A program made the position numbers and the translations under genes. Below are positions 46,377 to 55,594 of a DNA stretch of 64,000 nucleotides, in pieces. Positions within the stretch are counted from its first letter, which is position 1; each line of letters starts with the position of its first letter. The stretch is from NCBI RefSeq assembly GCF_005116715.1, contig NZ_SWCI01000002.1, positions 62,001 through 126,000 on the forward strand, read 5' to 3'. The stretch is from Ferrimonas sediminicola. GTDB taxonomy: Bacteria > Pseudomonadota > Gammaproteobacteria > Enterobacterales > Shewanellaceae. Under the pieces are notes generated by a model. It searched no databases, was not told the DNA's origin, and saw nothing but the letters and a program-made list of their open reading frames with translations.

Positions 46377-46496
46377 ATGGATATCGAGACTATCAAACAG
46401 CACTTCAGCATCATTCGGGACGACCGCCAGAGCGCGAAGGTGAACTACCCGTTGTTTGACATCCTCTTCGGCTCCCTTTGCGCAGTGACCGCAGGG
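46377..46496 (+). pseudogene. ISAs1-family transposase, N-terminal remnant
   Basis: Starts at ATG 46377 with I-K-Q-H-F-S-I-I-R-D-D-R-Q-S-A-K-V-N-Y-P-L-F-D-I-L-F, the standard opening of ISAs1 (H-repeat-type) transposases. Family similarity stops after A-V-T-A-G-A at about 46495, where an oppositely oriented IS110 fragment begins. Confidence 0.8.
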
Positions 46497-46605
46497 GCTC
46501 ACTACGCTCGTTGTCATTGCCTATTTGGACACAAACATCGTGCTTCTTATCCGCCCAATCGATACCAACAAAGGCCGAAAATTCCGACAGTTGGATATTG
46601 CTCAT
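46495..46605 (-). pseudogene. IS110-family transposase, N-terminal remnant
   Basis: Minus-strand frame from ATG 46605 reads F-V-G-I-D-W-A-D-K-K-H-D-V-C-V-Q, the first DEDD catalytic motif of IS110 transposases, then breaks off at the junction with the ISAs1 remnant near 46495. Only about 37 residues remain. Confidence 0.8.
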
Positions 46606-46965
46606 CGCGTATTCTCCTTCATCCCGTCGACGCAGTTTGAGTTCGGCGAAAACAATATAGAGAGCCTACAGGCAAGCCCTGAGTGTTCGTTTTGAACTCA
46701 AGAAACCCAGCGGTTCGAAGACAATCCGGCAATCATCTCAGTGTTAGTGGCGAATATTCGTAACCCTGGGTGTAAGTCTCACTGATCATGGCTTAAAACC
46801 TTCAGTTATCCTGAGGAAGTTGAGTGACTATAATGTGGCGTTAACAGACATTCCCAAAAGTAATGGTTGCTAAGATATAGCGCCCAAGGATCACCTTAGG
46901 CGGCTTGTATAGACATCACTAAAGACCGTGACTTAGCCAATTCTCCGGATGATGCAGGGTGAAGT
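46606..46965. other. Non-coding stretch between IS remnants and inverted-repeat element
   Basis: No supportable gene. AT content is higher than in the chromosome core, in keeping with insertion-sequence debris. Confidence 0.4.
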
Positions 46966-47107
46966 TAACTGGACACCCAGCCTAAGAGCTTTGGTTCTCG
47001 TTGCTTGTGACGTCCCCGCAAAGCTGAGACGGATAGCAAGCAGTTGGACAGTGCTGGGGGCTTCTCGAGATGGATACCCCACGGATGCAAAGGTGGGTGT
47101 CCAGTTA
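46966..47107. repeat. 142-bp segment with perfect 14-bp inverted ends
   Basis: TAACTGGACACCCA (46966-46979) and its exact reverse complement TGGGTGTCCAGTTA (47094-47107) bound a non-coding segment upstream of the metallopeptidase gene. This looks like a miniature inverted-repeat element or the two ends of a deleted insertion sequence. It lies in the same transposase-littered stretch. Confidence 0.7.
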
Positions 47108-47236
47108 GGCTCTGTTAAAGTCGTTTCCTATTTTCGCCAACTTCTGAAGCAGACAGTCGTCGGCAAGCATCTGCTGCTCATTTCTATGCGTATAATGATC
47201 GGTAGCCGCATAAATACTCATTACATAGCGATTTAA

Positions 47237-47926
47237 ATGGTCTGGATCATCATCTTACTCATCATCACATTATGCGTCTTCTTGCCGGGTATGTGGGTCA
47301 AACATGTGATGGAAAAGTACGCACAGCCGGCAGATCGTTACCGCAAACAGGGAAGTGGTGGCGAACTCGCGCGCCACCTGCTCGACAGCTACGGCCTGGG
47401 CGATGTCCAGGTAGAGGAGACCTCTGACGGTGATCATTATGATCCGACTGCTAAGGCTGTGCGTCTGACGCCGAAAAACTACTCAGGATACTCCTTGACC
47501 GCAGTGACTGTTGCCGCCCATGAGGTGGGGCATGCTATTCAGGATTCACGGGGCGAGTCGTTGTTCCTGGCGCGGCAGAACCTCGTTAAGGCAGCAATGG
47601 TCGGCGAGCGCCTTGCTGGCATTATGCTAGTGGCGGCTCCGCTTATCCTACTACTAACCCGCCTTCCACAAGCAGGAGCATTAACGATAGTGATTGGCAT
47701 TGTTTCGATGGCACTAAGTACCTTGGTGCACCTGATTACCCTTCCAGTTGAGTTCGATGCCAGTTATGGCAAGGCGCTGCCGCTCCTGGAGAAAGGCGAG
47801 TACCTGCACGACGGTGACCTGAAGCATGCGGAGAAAATTCTCAAGGCGGCGGCTCTGACTTATGTCGCTGCCTCGCTGACCAGCTTGCTAAACTTGGGAC
47901 GATGGATCGCGGTGCTTCGTCGGTAA
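47237..47926 (+). CDS. Membrane zinc metallopeptidase (YugP / Zn_peptidase_2 family)
   Basis: A 229-residue inner-membrane protein. TM1 is at about 2-22. The zinc motif is H-E-V-G-H in V-A-A-H-E-V-G-H-A-I-Q near residues 95-105, followed by two or three hydrophobic segments (about 128-180). The upstream segment D-H-Y-D-P-T-A-K-A-V-R-L is a family signature. Substrates are unknown; the family is linked to membrane-protein quality control only by analogy. Codon and base composition look less GC-rich than the flanking chromosome, in line with transfer. Confidence 0.85.
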   Translation: MVWIIILLIITLCVFLPGMWVKHVMEKYAQPADRYRKQGSGGELARHLLDSYGLGDVQVEETSDGDHYDPTAKAVRLTPKNYSGYSLTAVTVAAHEVGHAIQDSRGESLFLARQNLVKAAMVGERLAGIMLVAAPLILLLTRLPQAGALTIVIGIVSMALSTLVHLITLPVEFDASYGKALPLLEKGEYLHDGDLKHAEKILKAAALTYVAASLTSLLNLGRWIAVLRR

Positions 47927-48279
47927 GGTTTAAGAATTCAGAGTAATTGAAGGCTTCAATGACCGGAATGTGGCGGTAGGCGTCGTCCCTAAGGTCTTGC
48001 CCGCATGTTGCTCAGCATGCTTGACCGCAACCCTGAGCTCGTCGAGTACAGACAGCCAATAGGACCAAAGGTACTCAGATAGTAGACGGTCCAAACGCGC
48101 GCACTCTGTCGCTTGCCTACACACCTGCCATCATGCAGTGCAACGGCTGGAGATGGGAGCCTGGCAGCTACCGGTCCCTTCGACTGGTTACCTTGGTTCT
48201 CGATGACTCTGATATCATCTAGGACTAACATTCAACAAGAGAGCCAACTCGCTTCCGTAAATTACGAGATCAGGATCAA
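47927..48279. other. Intergenic region after the metallopeptidase gene
   Basis: A 353-nt stretch with no recognisable gene, repeat or hairpin that I can support. Confidence 0.4.
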
Positions 48280-48537
48280 GTGGTGAAGCACATGAACACT
48301 GAAAGCATCACAACATTAGAATCAGCCATAGAGCAGTTTCCTTTTATCTGTGAAATCCGGACTCCAGAGGAGCACGAAAAGGCACTGATCCTGATGGATC
48401 AGTTGACAGATGACTATGACGTCAACTTGGCGATTATCGACATCCTTTGGCCAACCATTGAGCGCTATGAGAAAAGTGCCCCAGAATTGACTAAGTTCAA
48501 TGATGAACTAGCGAAGTTGAATAGGGGTATTGAATAG
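48280..48537 (+). CDS. HigA-like antitoxin N-terminal domain protein without HTH
   Basis: An 85-residue protein (81 if it starts at ATG 48292). R-T-P-E-E-H-E-K-A-L-I-L-M-D-Q-L, followed by L-A-I-I-D-I-L-W-P-T-I-E-R-Y-E, resembles the helical N-terminal part of larger HigA-type antitoxins. The gene stops before any DNA-binding helix-turn-helix, and no toxin gene lies beside it. A stand-alone remnant or a specialised small protein are both possible. Start chosen as the GTG at 48280 with CAGGA upstream. Confidence 0.55.
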   Translation: MVKHMNTESITTLESAIEQFPFICEIRTPEEHEKALILMDQLTDDYDVNLAIIDILWPTIERYEKSAPELTKFNDELAKLNRGIE

Positions 48538-48604
48538 CCTCCACTTCCATAGAGTGTTGTGCTCACCGATTGAATCCACAATGCGCTAGTTCAGTTGAAT
48601 GTAA

Positions 48605-48630
48605 AAAAGCCCCCAAATCTGGGGGCTTTT
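48605..48630. terminator. Bidirectional rho-independent terminator after glnQ
   Basis: A 10-bp stem AAAAGCCCCC / GGGGGCTTTT with loop AAATCT, six T residues following on the minus strand and four on the plus strand. It lies 3 nt from the glnQ-like stop. Confidence 0.9.
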
Positions 48631-48632
48631 GT

Positions 48633-49358
48633 CTATCTCAGCACCTTGGAGAGGAAGGACTGGGTCCGTCGGTGCTGGGGCGCATCGAAGATCTGCTGTG
48701 GCGGTCCGCTCTCCACCACTTCGCCGCCGTCAATAAACAGCACCCGGTCGGAGACCTCCCGGGCGAAGCCCATCTCGTGGGTAACTATCACCATGGTCAT
48801 GCCGTCGTCGGCCAGCGCCTTCATCACGTCCAATACATCGCCGACCATCTCCGGGTCCAGGGCAGAGGTGGGCTCATCAAACAGCATCAGGTCCGGCTGC
48901 ATCGCCAGGGCGCGGGCGATGGCCACCCGCTGCTTCTGGCCGCCGGAGAGGCTGGAGGGGTAGGCCTGGGCCTTTTCGACCAGACCCACCTGATCCAGCA
49001 GTGACAGCGCCTTGGCCTCGGCTTCCGTCAGGGTCATCAGGCCCAGTTTTACCGGCGCCAGGGTGATGTTCTGCATCACCGTCTTGTGGGGGAACAGGTT
49101 GAAGTTCTGGAACACCATGCCCACCTTGCGCCGCAGCTGGTCCACGCAGGCGCCTGGGGCGGTAATGGACTCTCCCTCGATGAGGATCTCACCCTGGGTG
49201 GGGATCTCCAGCAGGTTGAGACAGCGCAGGAAGGTGCTTTTGCCGCTGCCGCTGGGGCCGATGACGCTGACTACCTCGCCGGGGGCGATGGTTTCATCGA
49301 TCCCCTTGAGCACTTCAACGTCGCCGAACTGTTTGTGCAGATTGCTTACCTTAATCAC
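48633..49358 (-). CDS. glnQ: Polar amino-acid ABC transporter ATPase (GlnQ type)
   Basis: A 241-residue ATPase. Walker A G-P-S-G-S-G-K-S lies near residues 34-41, Q-loop [10 protein letters not shown] near 82, signature L-S-G-G-Q-K-Q-R-V near 137, Walker [13 protein letters not shown] near 156, and switch H in V-T-H-E-M-G near 194. It overlaps the permease gene by 8 nt and is the last gene of a binding protein-permease-ATPase operon. Substrate is a polar amino acid (glutamine, arginine or similar), not determinable from this gene. Confidence 0.92.
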   Translation of the reverse strand: MIKVSNLHKQFGDVEVLKGIDETIAPGEVVSVIGPSGSGKSTFLRCLNLLEIPTQGEILIEGESITAPGACVDQLRRKVGMVFQNFNLFPHKTVMQNITLAPVKLGLMTLTEAEAKALSLLDQVGLVEKAQAYPSSLSGGQKQRVAIARALAMQPDLMLFDEPTSALDPEMVGDVLDVMKALADDGMTMVIVTHEMGFAREVSDRVLFIDGGEVVESGPPQQIFDAPQHRRTQSFLSKVLR

Positions 49359-50028
49359 TCTGTTTCAGCCTCTTCTCGAATTGGGACAGCATCAGGGTGA
49401 AGCTGTAGGTCAACATCAGGTAGATGATGGCGCAGGTAAACAGGGGCACCACGTCCTCGAAGGTGCGGCTGCGGATGATCTCCCCGGCACGCATCAGGTC
49501 GACGCCACCGATAAAGCCGATCACCGCGGTCTCCTTGAGCAGCACGATGAACTCGTTGCCCAGGGCTGGCAGGATGTTCTTCACCGCCTGGGGCAGAATC
49601 ACCTCTTTCATCGCCTGACCCCGGGACAGACCCAGGGAGCGGGCCGCTTCCATCTGGCCCTTGTCCACCGCCTGGATGCCGGCGCGGATGATCTCCGAGA
49701 TGTAGGCGCCGCTGTTGATGCCGAAGGCGATCACCGCGGCGGTGATCTTGTCCACGTCCAGGGAGGCCAGCACGATGAAGTAGAGGATCACCAGTTGGAC
49801 CACTACCGGAGTGCCGCGGATAACCGACACATAGAGGTTGGCCGGCCAGCGCAGGTACCAGTGGCTGGACATCTTCATCAGGGTGGTGCAGATCCCCAGC
49901 ACCGAGCCCAGCAGGGTGGCCAGCAGGGTCACCGCCAGGGTGACCTTGAGGCCGCTCCAGATCAGCAGGATGCCCACCATTCCATCCTGGCCGATGGGGG
50001 TAAAGAGAGAGTCGATGATCGCCTGCAT
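49351..50028 (-). CDS. glnP: Polar amino-acid ABC transporter permease (GlnP/HisM type)
   Basis: A 225-residue permease with about five membrane helices. The family segment is R-G-T-P-V-V-V-Q-L near 70, and the EAA loop [13 protein letters not shown] near 133-145 contacts the ATPase. Only one permease gene is present, so it probably forms a homodimer. The start at 50028 lies 4 nt after the binding-protein stop. Confidence 0.92.
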   Translation of the reverse strand: MQAIIDSLFTPIGQDGMVGILLIWSGLKVTLAVTLLATLLGSVLGICTTLMKMSSHWYLRWPANLYVSVIRGTPVVVQLVILYFIVLASLDVDKITAAVIAFGINSGAYISEIIRAGIQAVDKGQMEAARSLGLSRGQAMKEVILPQAVKNILPALGNEFIVLLKETAVIGFIGGVDLMRAGEIIRSRTFEDVVPLFTCAIIYLMLTYSFTLMLSQFEKRLKQSD

Positions 50029-50032
50029 GGGG

Positions 50033-50755
50033 TTACTTCATGTACTGGGAGATGAGGGCGTCGTACTGGCCATTGGACTTCATCTTGTCCAGGGTGGCGT
50101 TGGTCTGCTTGAGCAGTTCAGCGTTCTCCTTGGAGATCGCCAGGCCGTAGTATTCAGGCTCGAAGGCCAGTGTGGTCAGCTGCAGGTCCGGGTTCTTCTT
50201 CATGTGATTGGCGGCGGGTTCGCTGTCGAACAGCACCAGATCCACCTTGCCGTTTTTCAGCTCCATGATCGCTTCGAAGCCGGTGTTGAACGCCACCACG
50301 TTATGGCTGTACTCCTTGGCCATGATGTCGCCGGTAGAGCCCAGCTGTACGGCGATGATCTTGTCCTTGAGATCCTCGGGGCTGGTTGGCGCCTTGCCCT
50401 GTTGGGTCAGCACCACCTGGGTCGCTTCGTAGTAGGGCTGGGAGAAGCTTACCGCTTTCTGACGCTCCGGGGTGATGGTCATGCCGGCGGCAATCATGTC
50501 GATCTTGCCGGCATTGAGCGCCACGATCAGCGAGTCAAACTTCATGTTCTCCACTTTGAGGGTTTTTCCTGCGTCTTCGGCGATCTGGCGAGCGATGTCG
50601 ATGTCGAATCCCTTGGCCTCGTCACCGTTGGGGCCTCCCATGTACTCAAAGGGGGGGAAGGCGGCGTTGGTGCCGACCACCAGGACGTTCTCTTTTTTGC
50701 CGCACCCGGTCAGGGTGAGCAGGGAGAGGCTCAGTACAGCAATGAGTTTCTTCAT
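50033..50755 (-). CDS. Amino-acid ABC transporter substrate-binding lipoprotein
   Basis: A 240-residue binding protein of the family 3 fold. The lipobox L-T-G-C at about residues 13-16 marks a lipoprotein rather than a free periplasmic protein. The ligand-binding start F-P-P-F-E-Y-M near 38 and D-I-D-I-A-R-Q-I near 55 are typical. The chosen ATG at 50755 gives the signal M-K-K-L-I-A-V. First gene of the transporter operon. Similar to GlnH/ArtJ types; ligand not resolved. Confidence 0.9.
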   Translation of the reverse strand: MKKLIAVLSLSLLTLTGCGKKENVLVVGTNAAFPPFEYMGGPNGDEAKGFDIDIARQIAEDAGKTLKVENMKFDSLIVALNAGKIDMIAAGMTITPERQKAVSFSQPYYEATQVVLTQQGKAPTSPEDLKDKIIAVQLGSTGDIMAKEYSHNVVAFNTGFEAIMELKNGKVDLVLFDSEPAANHMKKNPDLQLTTLAFEPEYYGLAISKENAELLKQTNATLDKMKSNGQYDALISQYMK

Positions 50756-50997
50756 AATCTGGTCTCTATCGTTGGGTTCGAAACGGGGCTGAGGCCGACT
50801 ATAGGGCAGACCAGGTTTGAGGGTCAATACAAATGCGAGCCCAAAGCATAAATATGCGTTCGGTTGCAGTAATTATCGCCAGTTTGCAGCCTTTTCATCT
50901 GTGCGGGAGAGACGCTGGCGAGCATTAGTTGAAAAAAGGCTGGCGGTCGTAGGAGGGGAGTGACCGCCGGCAAAAAGGCGGGTGAATAGTTATGCGG

Positions 50998-51978
50998 TCA
51001 TCGTGCGGGCTGCCAACGATGGAACATCATCAACATCAGGGTGGTCATCGTCACCGTGATCAGGATGGAGCTGAATCGGTACAGGCTGGAGAAAAACAGA
51101 TCCGCCTGTCCGGGCACCACGCCGCAAAGCAGCACCACCAGGGCCGAGGCAGCGGCGAAGCCGATGCCGCCGTGCTCACCGCCCTGGCAGACCCAGTAGG
51201 CAAACAGGCCAAAGGCGAGGGTGAAGCCGAGCAGATAGAGGATCAGGTTGTCCATCCAGGTGTAGAGCAGCAGCTGCAACGCGATGGCGGCGCTGCACCC
51301 GAGGATGGTGCCGATGATGCGCATCCGGGCGGCCAGCAGGCTGCCGCTGAAGTTCATCGGGGCGACCACCAGGATGGCGGCGCCCTGGGCGGCCATGCTG
51401 TCCGCCAGATCGAGCGCCTGGAAGGCGGTGAAGATCAGCATCACCAGGGTCCAGCAGATCTTCAGGTTCCGGGTCAGCTCCCGGGGATCCGGCTGGGCGG
51501 CGGGCTGAACCGGGGGGGAGGACGGACTGGGAAAGGCCAGGAACATCAGCGCCGTTACCAGGCTGGCCAGCAGGGCGGCCATCAACAGATCCAGGGTGAA
51601 GTCCACCAAATCGAAGCCGCCAAAACTGCCCACATTCAGGAACATTGACCCGACCGCCATGCCGGCATACCCCATCATGTAAGTGGCCGGATGGGTCATG
51701 GCGATGCAGTTCATCGCCATCCACAGGGCGACGGCGGCAAACATCAGCGGTGGGTAGGGCTGCAAAAAGCCGATGATCAGATTGCCGACCAGGCAGATGG
51801 TGGCAATGGCCAGCAACATCCGTCCCACCGTGGCGCCGTTCCATCGCTGCAGCCGGGAGAGCAGCACCAGCACCAACAACGGCGCGAACATCGCTCCATA
51901 CTTCCAGTTCATCAGTGTGGCTACGGCGAAGGCGAGGGTACACCCCAACCACAGCCGCCTGAGCATCATTCCGCTCAT
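50998..51978 (-). CDS. DUF2955/FUSC-like membrane protein (efflux partner)
   Basis: A 326-residue inner-membrane protein with about ten hydrophobic segments in two blocks (residues 5-160 and 185-320) separated by a short proline-rich linker. This is the two-repeat arrangement of FUSC/DUF2955 proteins related to aromatic-acid exporters (AaeB type). The start overlaps the HlyD-like gene stop (TGATG), so the two are translated together. Together they would form an efflux system; the outer-membrane factor is not in the window. Confidence 0.75.
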   Translation of the reverse strand: MSGMMLRRLWLGCTLAFAVATLMNWKYGAMFAPLLVLVLLSRLQRWNGATVGRMLLAIATICLVGNLIIGFLQPYPPLMFAAVALWMAMNCIAMTHPATYMMGYAGMAVGSMFLNVGSFGGFDLVDFTLDLLMAALLASLVTALMFLAFPSPSSPPVQPAAQPDPRELTRNLKICWTLVMLIFTAFQALDLADSMAAQGAAILVVAPMNFSGSLLAARMRIIGTILGCSAAIALQLLLYTWMDNLILYLLGFTLAFGLFAYWVCQGGEHGGIGFAAASALVVLLCGVVPGQADLFFSSLYRFSSILITVTMTTLMLMMFHRWQPAR

Positions 51979-53039
51979 CAGTAGATGTAGTGCAGCAGGC
52001 TGATGACGGCGATCTCCAGCCTGGCCAGGGTATGCCACCAGGGGGTGTCGGCGGGATAGAGCACCACTGACGCGCGCGAACCAATAAACAGCTGCTGTGG
52101 CAGGCGACCATCTGGGTCCAGATTGACCCTGACCCGCTGGGAGTCACGAACCCAGCGATTGCTCACCTGGATGCTGGACAGGGTGCCGTTGGCGGTCTGT
52201 TGTGCCTGGGCGACGCCCATGTCACGACTGCCCAGGTTGAGAGGAAACACCTCCCCGGGGAGGGCGTCATAGGCCACCAGTGCCCGGGATTCCCCGTCCA
52301 CCAGCGCCAGCGCCTTCTCTCGGAAATCGGCGGTGACCCACAGGGACTTCTCCGGGACGAAAGAGATCAGCGGCTGGTGAGCGTTGGCGTAGCTGCCGAC
52401 CGCCAGTTGCATATTGGATACCACCCCGGCTTCCGGTGCCCGGATCTGGGTGTAGCTGAGGTTGAGCCTGGCCTGCTCCAGGGCGTTCTTCGCCAGCTCT
52501 ACCGCAGAGGTGGTGTTTCCGCTCAGCTGGGCCCGGTAGGTTTGCAACTGCTGGCTGGCCATGTTCCGCTCGGCATTGGCGGCCAGCAGGCTGGCCTGGT
52601 TGCTGTCGAGCACCGACTGGGACACCAGCTGGCCTTCGGCCATCTTGCGGGCCCGCAGGTACTCCTTATTGGCGTGTTCGTAGGCCACCTGGGCTCGGGT
52701 AAGCTGCGCCTCGGCGGCCCGGATCTTGGCCTGAAGCACCTGCTGCTGCTCCCGAGCCTGTCTCAGGGCGATCTCCGCCTGATCCACGGCCAGCCGGAAG
52801 CGACGATCATCCAGGGTGAACAGCAGATCGCCCCCGCACACCACATCATTGTTGTCGACATGAACGGCGGTGATGGTACCCGACACCTCGGTGGCAAGCT
52901 GTACCACCCGGCCCTGGACGCGCCCCTCGGTGGTCAGAGGGGAGTAACGATCGGCTATGATGACGTAGGCCGCCACCAGCAGAAACAGGATGACCAGGCG
53001 TCGGGTCCAGCGTTTGAAGACAACGTCGAGAGAGGGCAT
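51978..53039 (-). CDS. HlyD/EmrA-family periplasmic adaptor
   Basis: A 353-residue membrane-fusion protein: one N-terminal helix (about 14-30), then the biotinyl-lipoyl-like half motif V-S-G-T-I-T-A-V-H-V-D-N-N-D-V-V near 52-67, a long alpha-hairpin (80-205), the second lipoyl half (I-R-A-P-E-A-G-V-V near 223) and the beta-barrel. Partner of the DUF2955 protein. Divergent from a LysR gene, with a shared 76-97-nt control region holding a dyad. Confidence 0.88.
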   Translation of the reverse strand: MPSLDVVFKRWTRRLVILFLLVAAYVIIADRYSPLTTEGRVQGRVVQLATEVSGTITAVHVDNNDVVCGGDLLFTLDDRRFRLAVDQAEIALRQAREQQQVLQAKIRAAEAQLTRAQVAYEHANKEYLRARKMAEGQLVSQSVLDSNQASLLAANAERNMASQQLQTYRAQLSGNTTSAVELAKNALEQARLNLSYTQIRAPEAGVVSNMQLAVGSYANAHQPLISFVPEKSLWVTADFREKALALVDGESRALVAYDALPGEVFPLNLGSRDMGVAQAQQTANGTLSSIQVSNRWVRDSQRVRVNLDPDGRLPQQLFIGSRASVVLYPADTPWWHTLARLEIAVISLLHYIY

Positions 53040-53094
53040 AGGGATTCCAGCAGATTTAGGGGAGGGGAAGTATAGCCGCTGTTATTGGTGTCAA

Positions 53095-53126
53095 ATAGGC
53101 TGCATAATATAACTAATGCGACCTAT
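53095..53126. promoter_or_regulatory. Dyad operator between the efflux and lysR genes
   Basis: ATAGGCTGCAT (53095-53105) and ATGCGACCTAT (53116-53126) form an imperfect inverted repeat (9 of 11 bases) around an A/T-rich centre. It lies in the short divergent region between the HlyD-like gene and lysR. Placement and size suit LysR autoregulation and control of the efflux pair. The centre, CATAATATAAC, may also contain a -10 element. Confidence 0.55.
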
Positions 53127-53136
53127 AGGTGAGACA

Positions 53137-54012
53137 ATGATGGGCCAGCTTGATGATTTAAATCTGTTTCTGATGACGGTGAGGCACCAGGGGATCAGTG
53201 CCGCCGCCAAGGCGGCCGGCATGCCGCGCTCCCGGGTCAGCAGGCGGCTGCAGGAGCTGGAGACGGCCCTGGGGTGTCAGCTGCTGATCCGGACCACCCG
53301 CCATATCGAACTGACCGAGAATGGCCGGATGCTGTATGAGCAGACCCAGTCGCAGCTGGACACCGCCAACAGGGCGATGGTCCGTCTCAGGGAGCGCAAG
53401 ATGCAGATGGAGGGGGCGCTGAGGCTGGCGGTTCCGGCTGCGGTGGCCTCGTCGCCCACCTTCATCGCCATGGTCGAGGCGTATCTGCAGCGCTTTCCCA
53501 GGGTGACTCTCGAGGTGTTCTACCATCAGCGCAGCGTGGATCTGCAGCGGGAGAGGATCGATATCCAGCTGTTGCCCTCCGAGGCAGAGGTGGTCAACCT
53601 CGACTATGTACGACAGAGCCTGCTGCCGTTTCCCTGTTGCTGGGCGGCGGCGCCTAGCTACCTGGCGCAGCATGGCATCCCCAGGGACAAGGGGGAGTTG
53701 CCCCGGCATGCCCTGCTGGCAAGCCGCTACATCGCCGAATCGCTTCAGCAGGATCTGACTTTTCGCTTTCGCTCCGACGATCTGCACATTGTTCAGCAAC
53801 TTACCTGTCAGGGCTTGGGGATCGGCCTGTTGCCGAAGGTGTTTGTTCAGCGTGTCCAGGCCCAGGGATTGCTGGAGCCGCTGTTTGAAGGGCGTGACGC
53901 CGGACAGGTGGGGTTGAGCCTAATCTACTCCCCCCGGGCATTCCTGCCGGAGAAGACTCGGCAGATGATCGACCTGATTCGAGACACCTTCAACGGCTTG
54001 AACCAGGGATAG
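53137..54012 (+). CDS. LysR-family transcriptional regulator
   Basis: A 291-residue regulator. The helix-turn-helix is at about residues 18-42 ([19 protein letters not shown]), followed by [16 protein letters not shown] linker helix and the periplasmic-binding-protein-like effector domain follow (P-L-F-E-G-R-D-A-G near 247). Two adjacent ATGs (53137, 53140) are possible; AGGTGAG precedes. Divergent from the HlyD/DUF2955 pair, which it probably regulates. Effector unknown, plausibly an aromatic acid or drug. Confidence 0.9.
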   Translation: MMGQLDDLNLFLMTVRHQGISAAAKAAGMPRSRVSRRLQELETALGCQLLIRTTRHIELTENGRMLYEQTQSQLDTANRAMVRLRERKMQMEGALRLAVPAAVASSPTFIAMVEAYLQRFPRVTLEVFYHQRSVDLQRERIDIQLLPSEAEVVNLDYVRQSLLPFPCCWAAAPSYLAQHGIPRDKGELPRHALLASRYIAESLQQDLTFRFRSDDLHIVQQLTCQGLGIGLLPKVFVQRVQAQGLLEPLFEGRDAGQVGLSLIYSPRAFLPEKTRQMIDLIRDTFNGLNQG

Positions 54013-54051
54013 CGCCACCGGGATGTGGGCCACTGTGATCATTGTCTCAAA

Positions 54052-54067
54052 TAGAGTATTTACTCTA
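54052..54067. promoter_or_regulatory. Perfect 16-bp palindrome upstream of the chemoreceptor gene
   Basis: TAGAGTATTTACTCTA is self-complementary apart from its TT centre. It is followed by A/T-rich sequence with TATATT- and TATTAT-like boxes (about 54085-54093). It may be an operator or part of the promoter, and supports a start downstream at 54131 rather than upstream at 54023. Confidence 0.4.
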
Positions 54068-54130
54068 CTTTTGGGTGGGGGCCTATATTATTCTGATCCC
54101 AATGGTTTATTGGTGTATTGGGGGGCTCCC

Positions 54131-55594
54131 GTGATCAACCCGTTCAAGTTGTGGCACAAGCTGTTCATACCGTCATCCGGCCCGGTCGACGAGGAGGAGA
54201 GGCGTAAGATCGACACGACACTGTTCTTTCTCCTCCTGTCATTGCTCACCGGTCTCTACAGCCTTATCAAGTGGCAGGCGCAACTCCACGTCCCCCTGGT
54301 CACCAGCTCCTGCCTGCTTATTGCCCTGGAACTGGCCGGGGCCGTCAGCCTCAGGGTGACCGCCTCTTACCGGGTGGCGTTAAACCTGGGATTCCTGGGA
54401 ATGTCGTTGCACTGCCTGAACCTGATCTACCAGTCCGGTGGTTTCCTCGCGTCCAGCCAGGGGTTATGGGTACCGGTGTTGATGGTGGCGTACTTCATCT
54501 GCGCCGAACTTTTGATGGCGGTGGCCTGGTCGCTGTGTGCCGGCGGAGCGGCGCTGGCGATGGTACTCCATGCACTCGCGGGCGGGCGCTTTCCGCAGCT
54601 GCAGCTGGCGCCGTCGGCGATGAAGGTTGAGGCGATCACCGGGGTGGTGGTGCCGCTGCTGGTGATCGGTGTGGCCCAGGGGTTTACCGCCATCCAGAGA
54701 AGCCGAGCGCTGAGGCGCGCCGCCACAGCCCAGCAACAGAGTCAACAGGCGCTGGCGCGGGCCCGGCTCGGCGAGCAGTCCCTGTCTGAGGTGCTGGAGC
54801 GGGTCAATCTCAACGCCGATGAGCTTGCCCGGGTGAGTGACAGCCTGGAGCAGGAGTCCTCGCTGCTTCAGCAACAGGTGGCGATGCTGGACAGCAACTG
54901 CGCCGATCAGTCCACCGCCGCCATCCAGATCGCCGCCGAATTGCAGAGGCTCTCCCAAGAAACCCAGCGCAGTGACCAGTTTGTGAATGAGCTCAGGGTT
55001 CACAGTGACAGCATCAATGAGGAGGCGCGGCGAAGCTCGGACAGCCTCGACGCGTCCAGCCAGGCCATCGGCCGGATCCTGGATGCCAATGCCCGGATTA
55101 CCGGGGTAGCCAGCTTGATCACCCAGGTGGCCGACCAGACCAACCTGCTGGCCCTCAATGCCGCCATCGAAGCGGCCCGGGCTGGTGAGCAAGGGCGGGG
55201 CTTTGCTGTGGTGGCAGAGCAGGTGCGTGAGCTGTCGGGGCGCAGCAACCAGGCGGCCAAGGAGATTCGAGAGATCCTGGAGCTCAGTCGCAGGGAGGGT
55301 GAGCAGGGCCAGGTTGTGATGAATGACACCAACGACATCATCAGTGCCATCCTCGGCCAGATTGCCAGCAGTCGCGAGGAGGTGGTGCAGTTAACCGGCA
55401 TCATCGCCCAGCAGTCCCACTCGGTGGAAGAGCTCTCCGCCGCCGGCCAGAGCGTCAGCCACACCGCCACAGAGACCTCGGGCGTGGCGAAAAGGGTGGC
55501 GGAGCAGCGCCTCAGGCTGGCCGACCAGGTCCGGACCGTACAAAGCCTGACTCAGGATCTGAAGGCGGTGCTGGACGCCGGGGCGCCGGGTTAG
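54131..55594 (+). CDS. Methyl-accepting chemotaxis protein with a multi-helix membrane domain
   Basis: A 487-residue chemoreceptor-type protein without a periplasmic ligand domain. Five or six hydrophobic helices (about residues 28-200) lead straight to the cytosolic signalling domain with tip [29 protein letters not shown]. No obvious HAMP domain. GTG 54131 is chosen because the DNA before it looks like promoter; an ATG at 54023 in frame is the alternative. It probably senses membrane state or a hydrophobic or internal cue. Confidence 0.82.
   Translation: MINPFKLWHKLFIPSSGPVDEEERRKIDTTLFFLLLSLLTGLYSLIKWQAQLHVPLVTSSCLLIALELAGAVSLRVTASYRVALNLGFLGMSLHCLNLIYQSGGFLASSQGLWVPVLMVAYFICAELLMAVAWSLCAGGAALAMVLHALAGGRFPQLQLAPSAMKVEAITGVVVPLLVIGVAQGFTAIQRSRALRRAATAQQQSQQALARARLGEQSLSEVLERVNLNADELARVSDSLEQESSLLQQQVAMLDSNCADQSTAAIQIAAELQRLSQETQRSDQFVNELRVHSDSINEEARRSSDSLDASSQAIGRILDANARITGVASLITQVADQTNLLALNAAIEAARAGEQGRGFAVVAEQVRELSGRSNQAAKEIREILELSRREGEQGQVVMNDTNDIISAILGQIASSREEVVQLTGIIAQQSHSVEELSAAGQSVSHTATETSGVAKRVAEQRLRLADQVRTVQSLTQDLKAVLDAGAPG

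Noticed and set aside
46949-47236. A 95-codon plus-strand frame before the metallopeptidase gene
   Set aside because: It runs across the 142-bp inverted-repeat element, has no recognisable family and no good ribosome-binding site.
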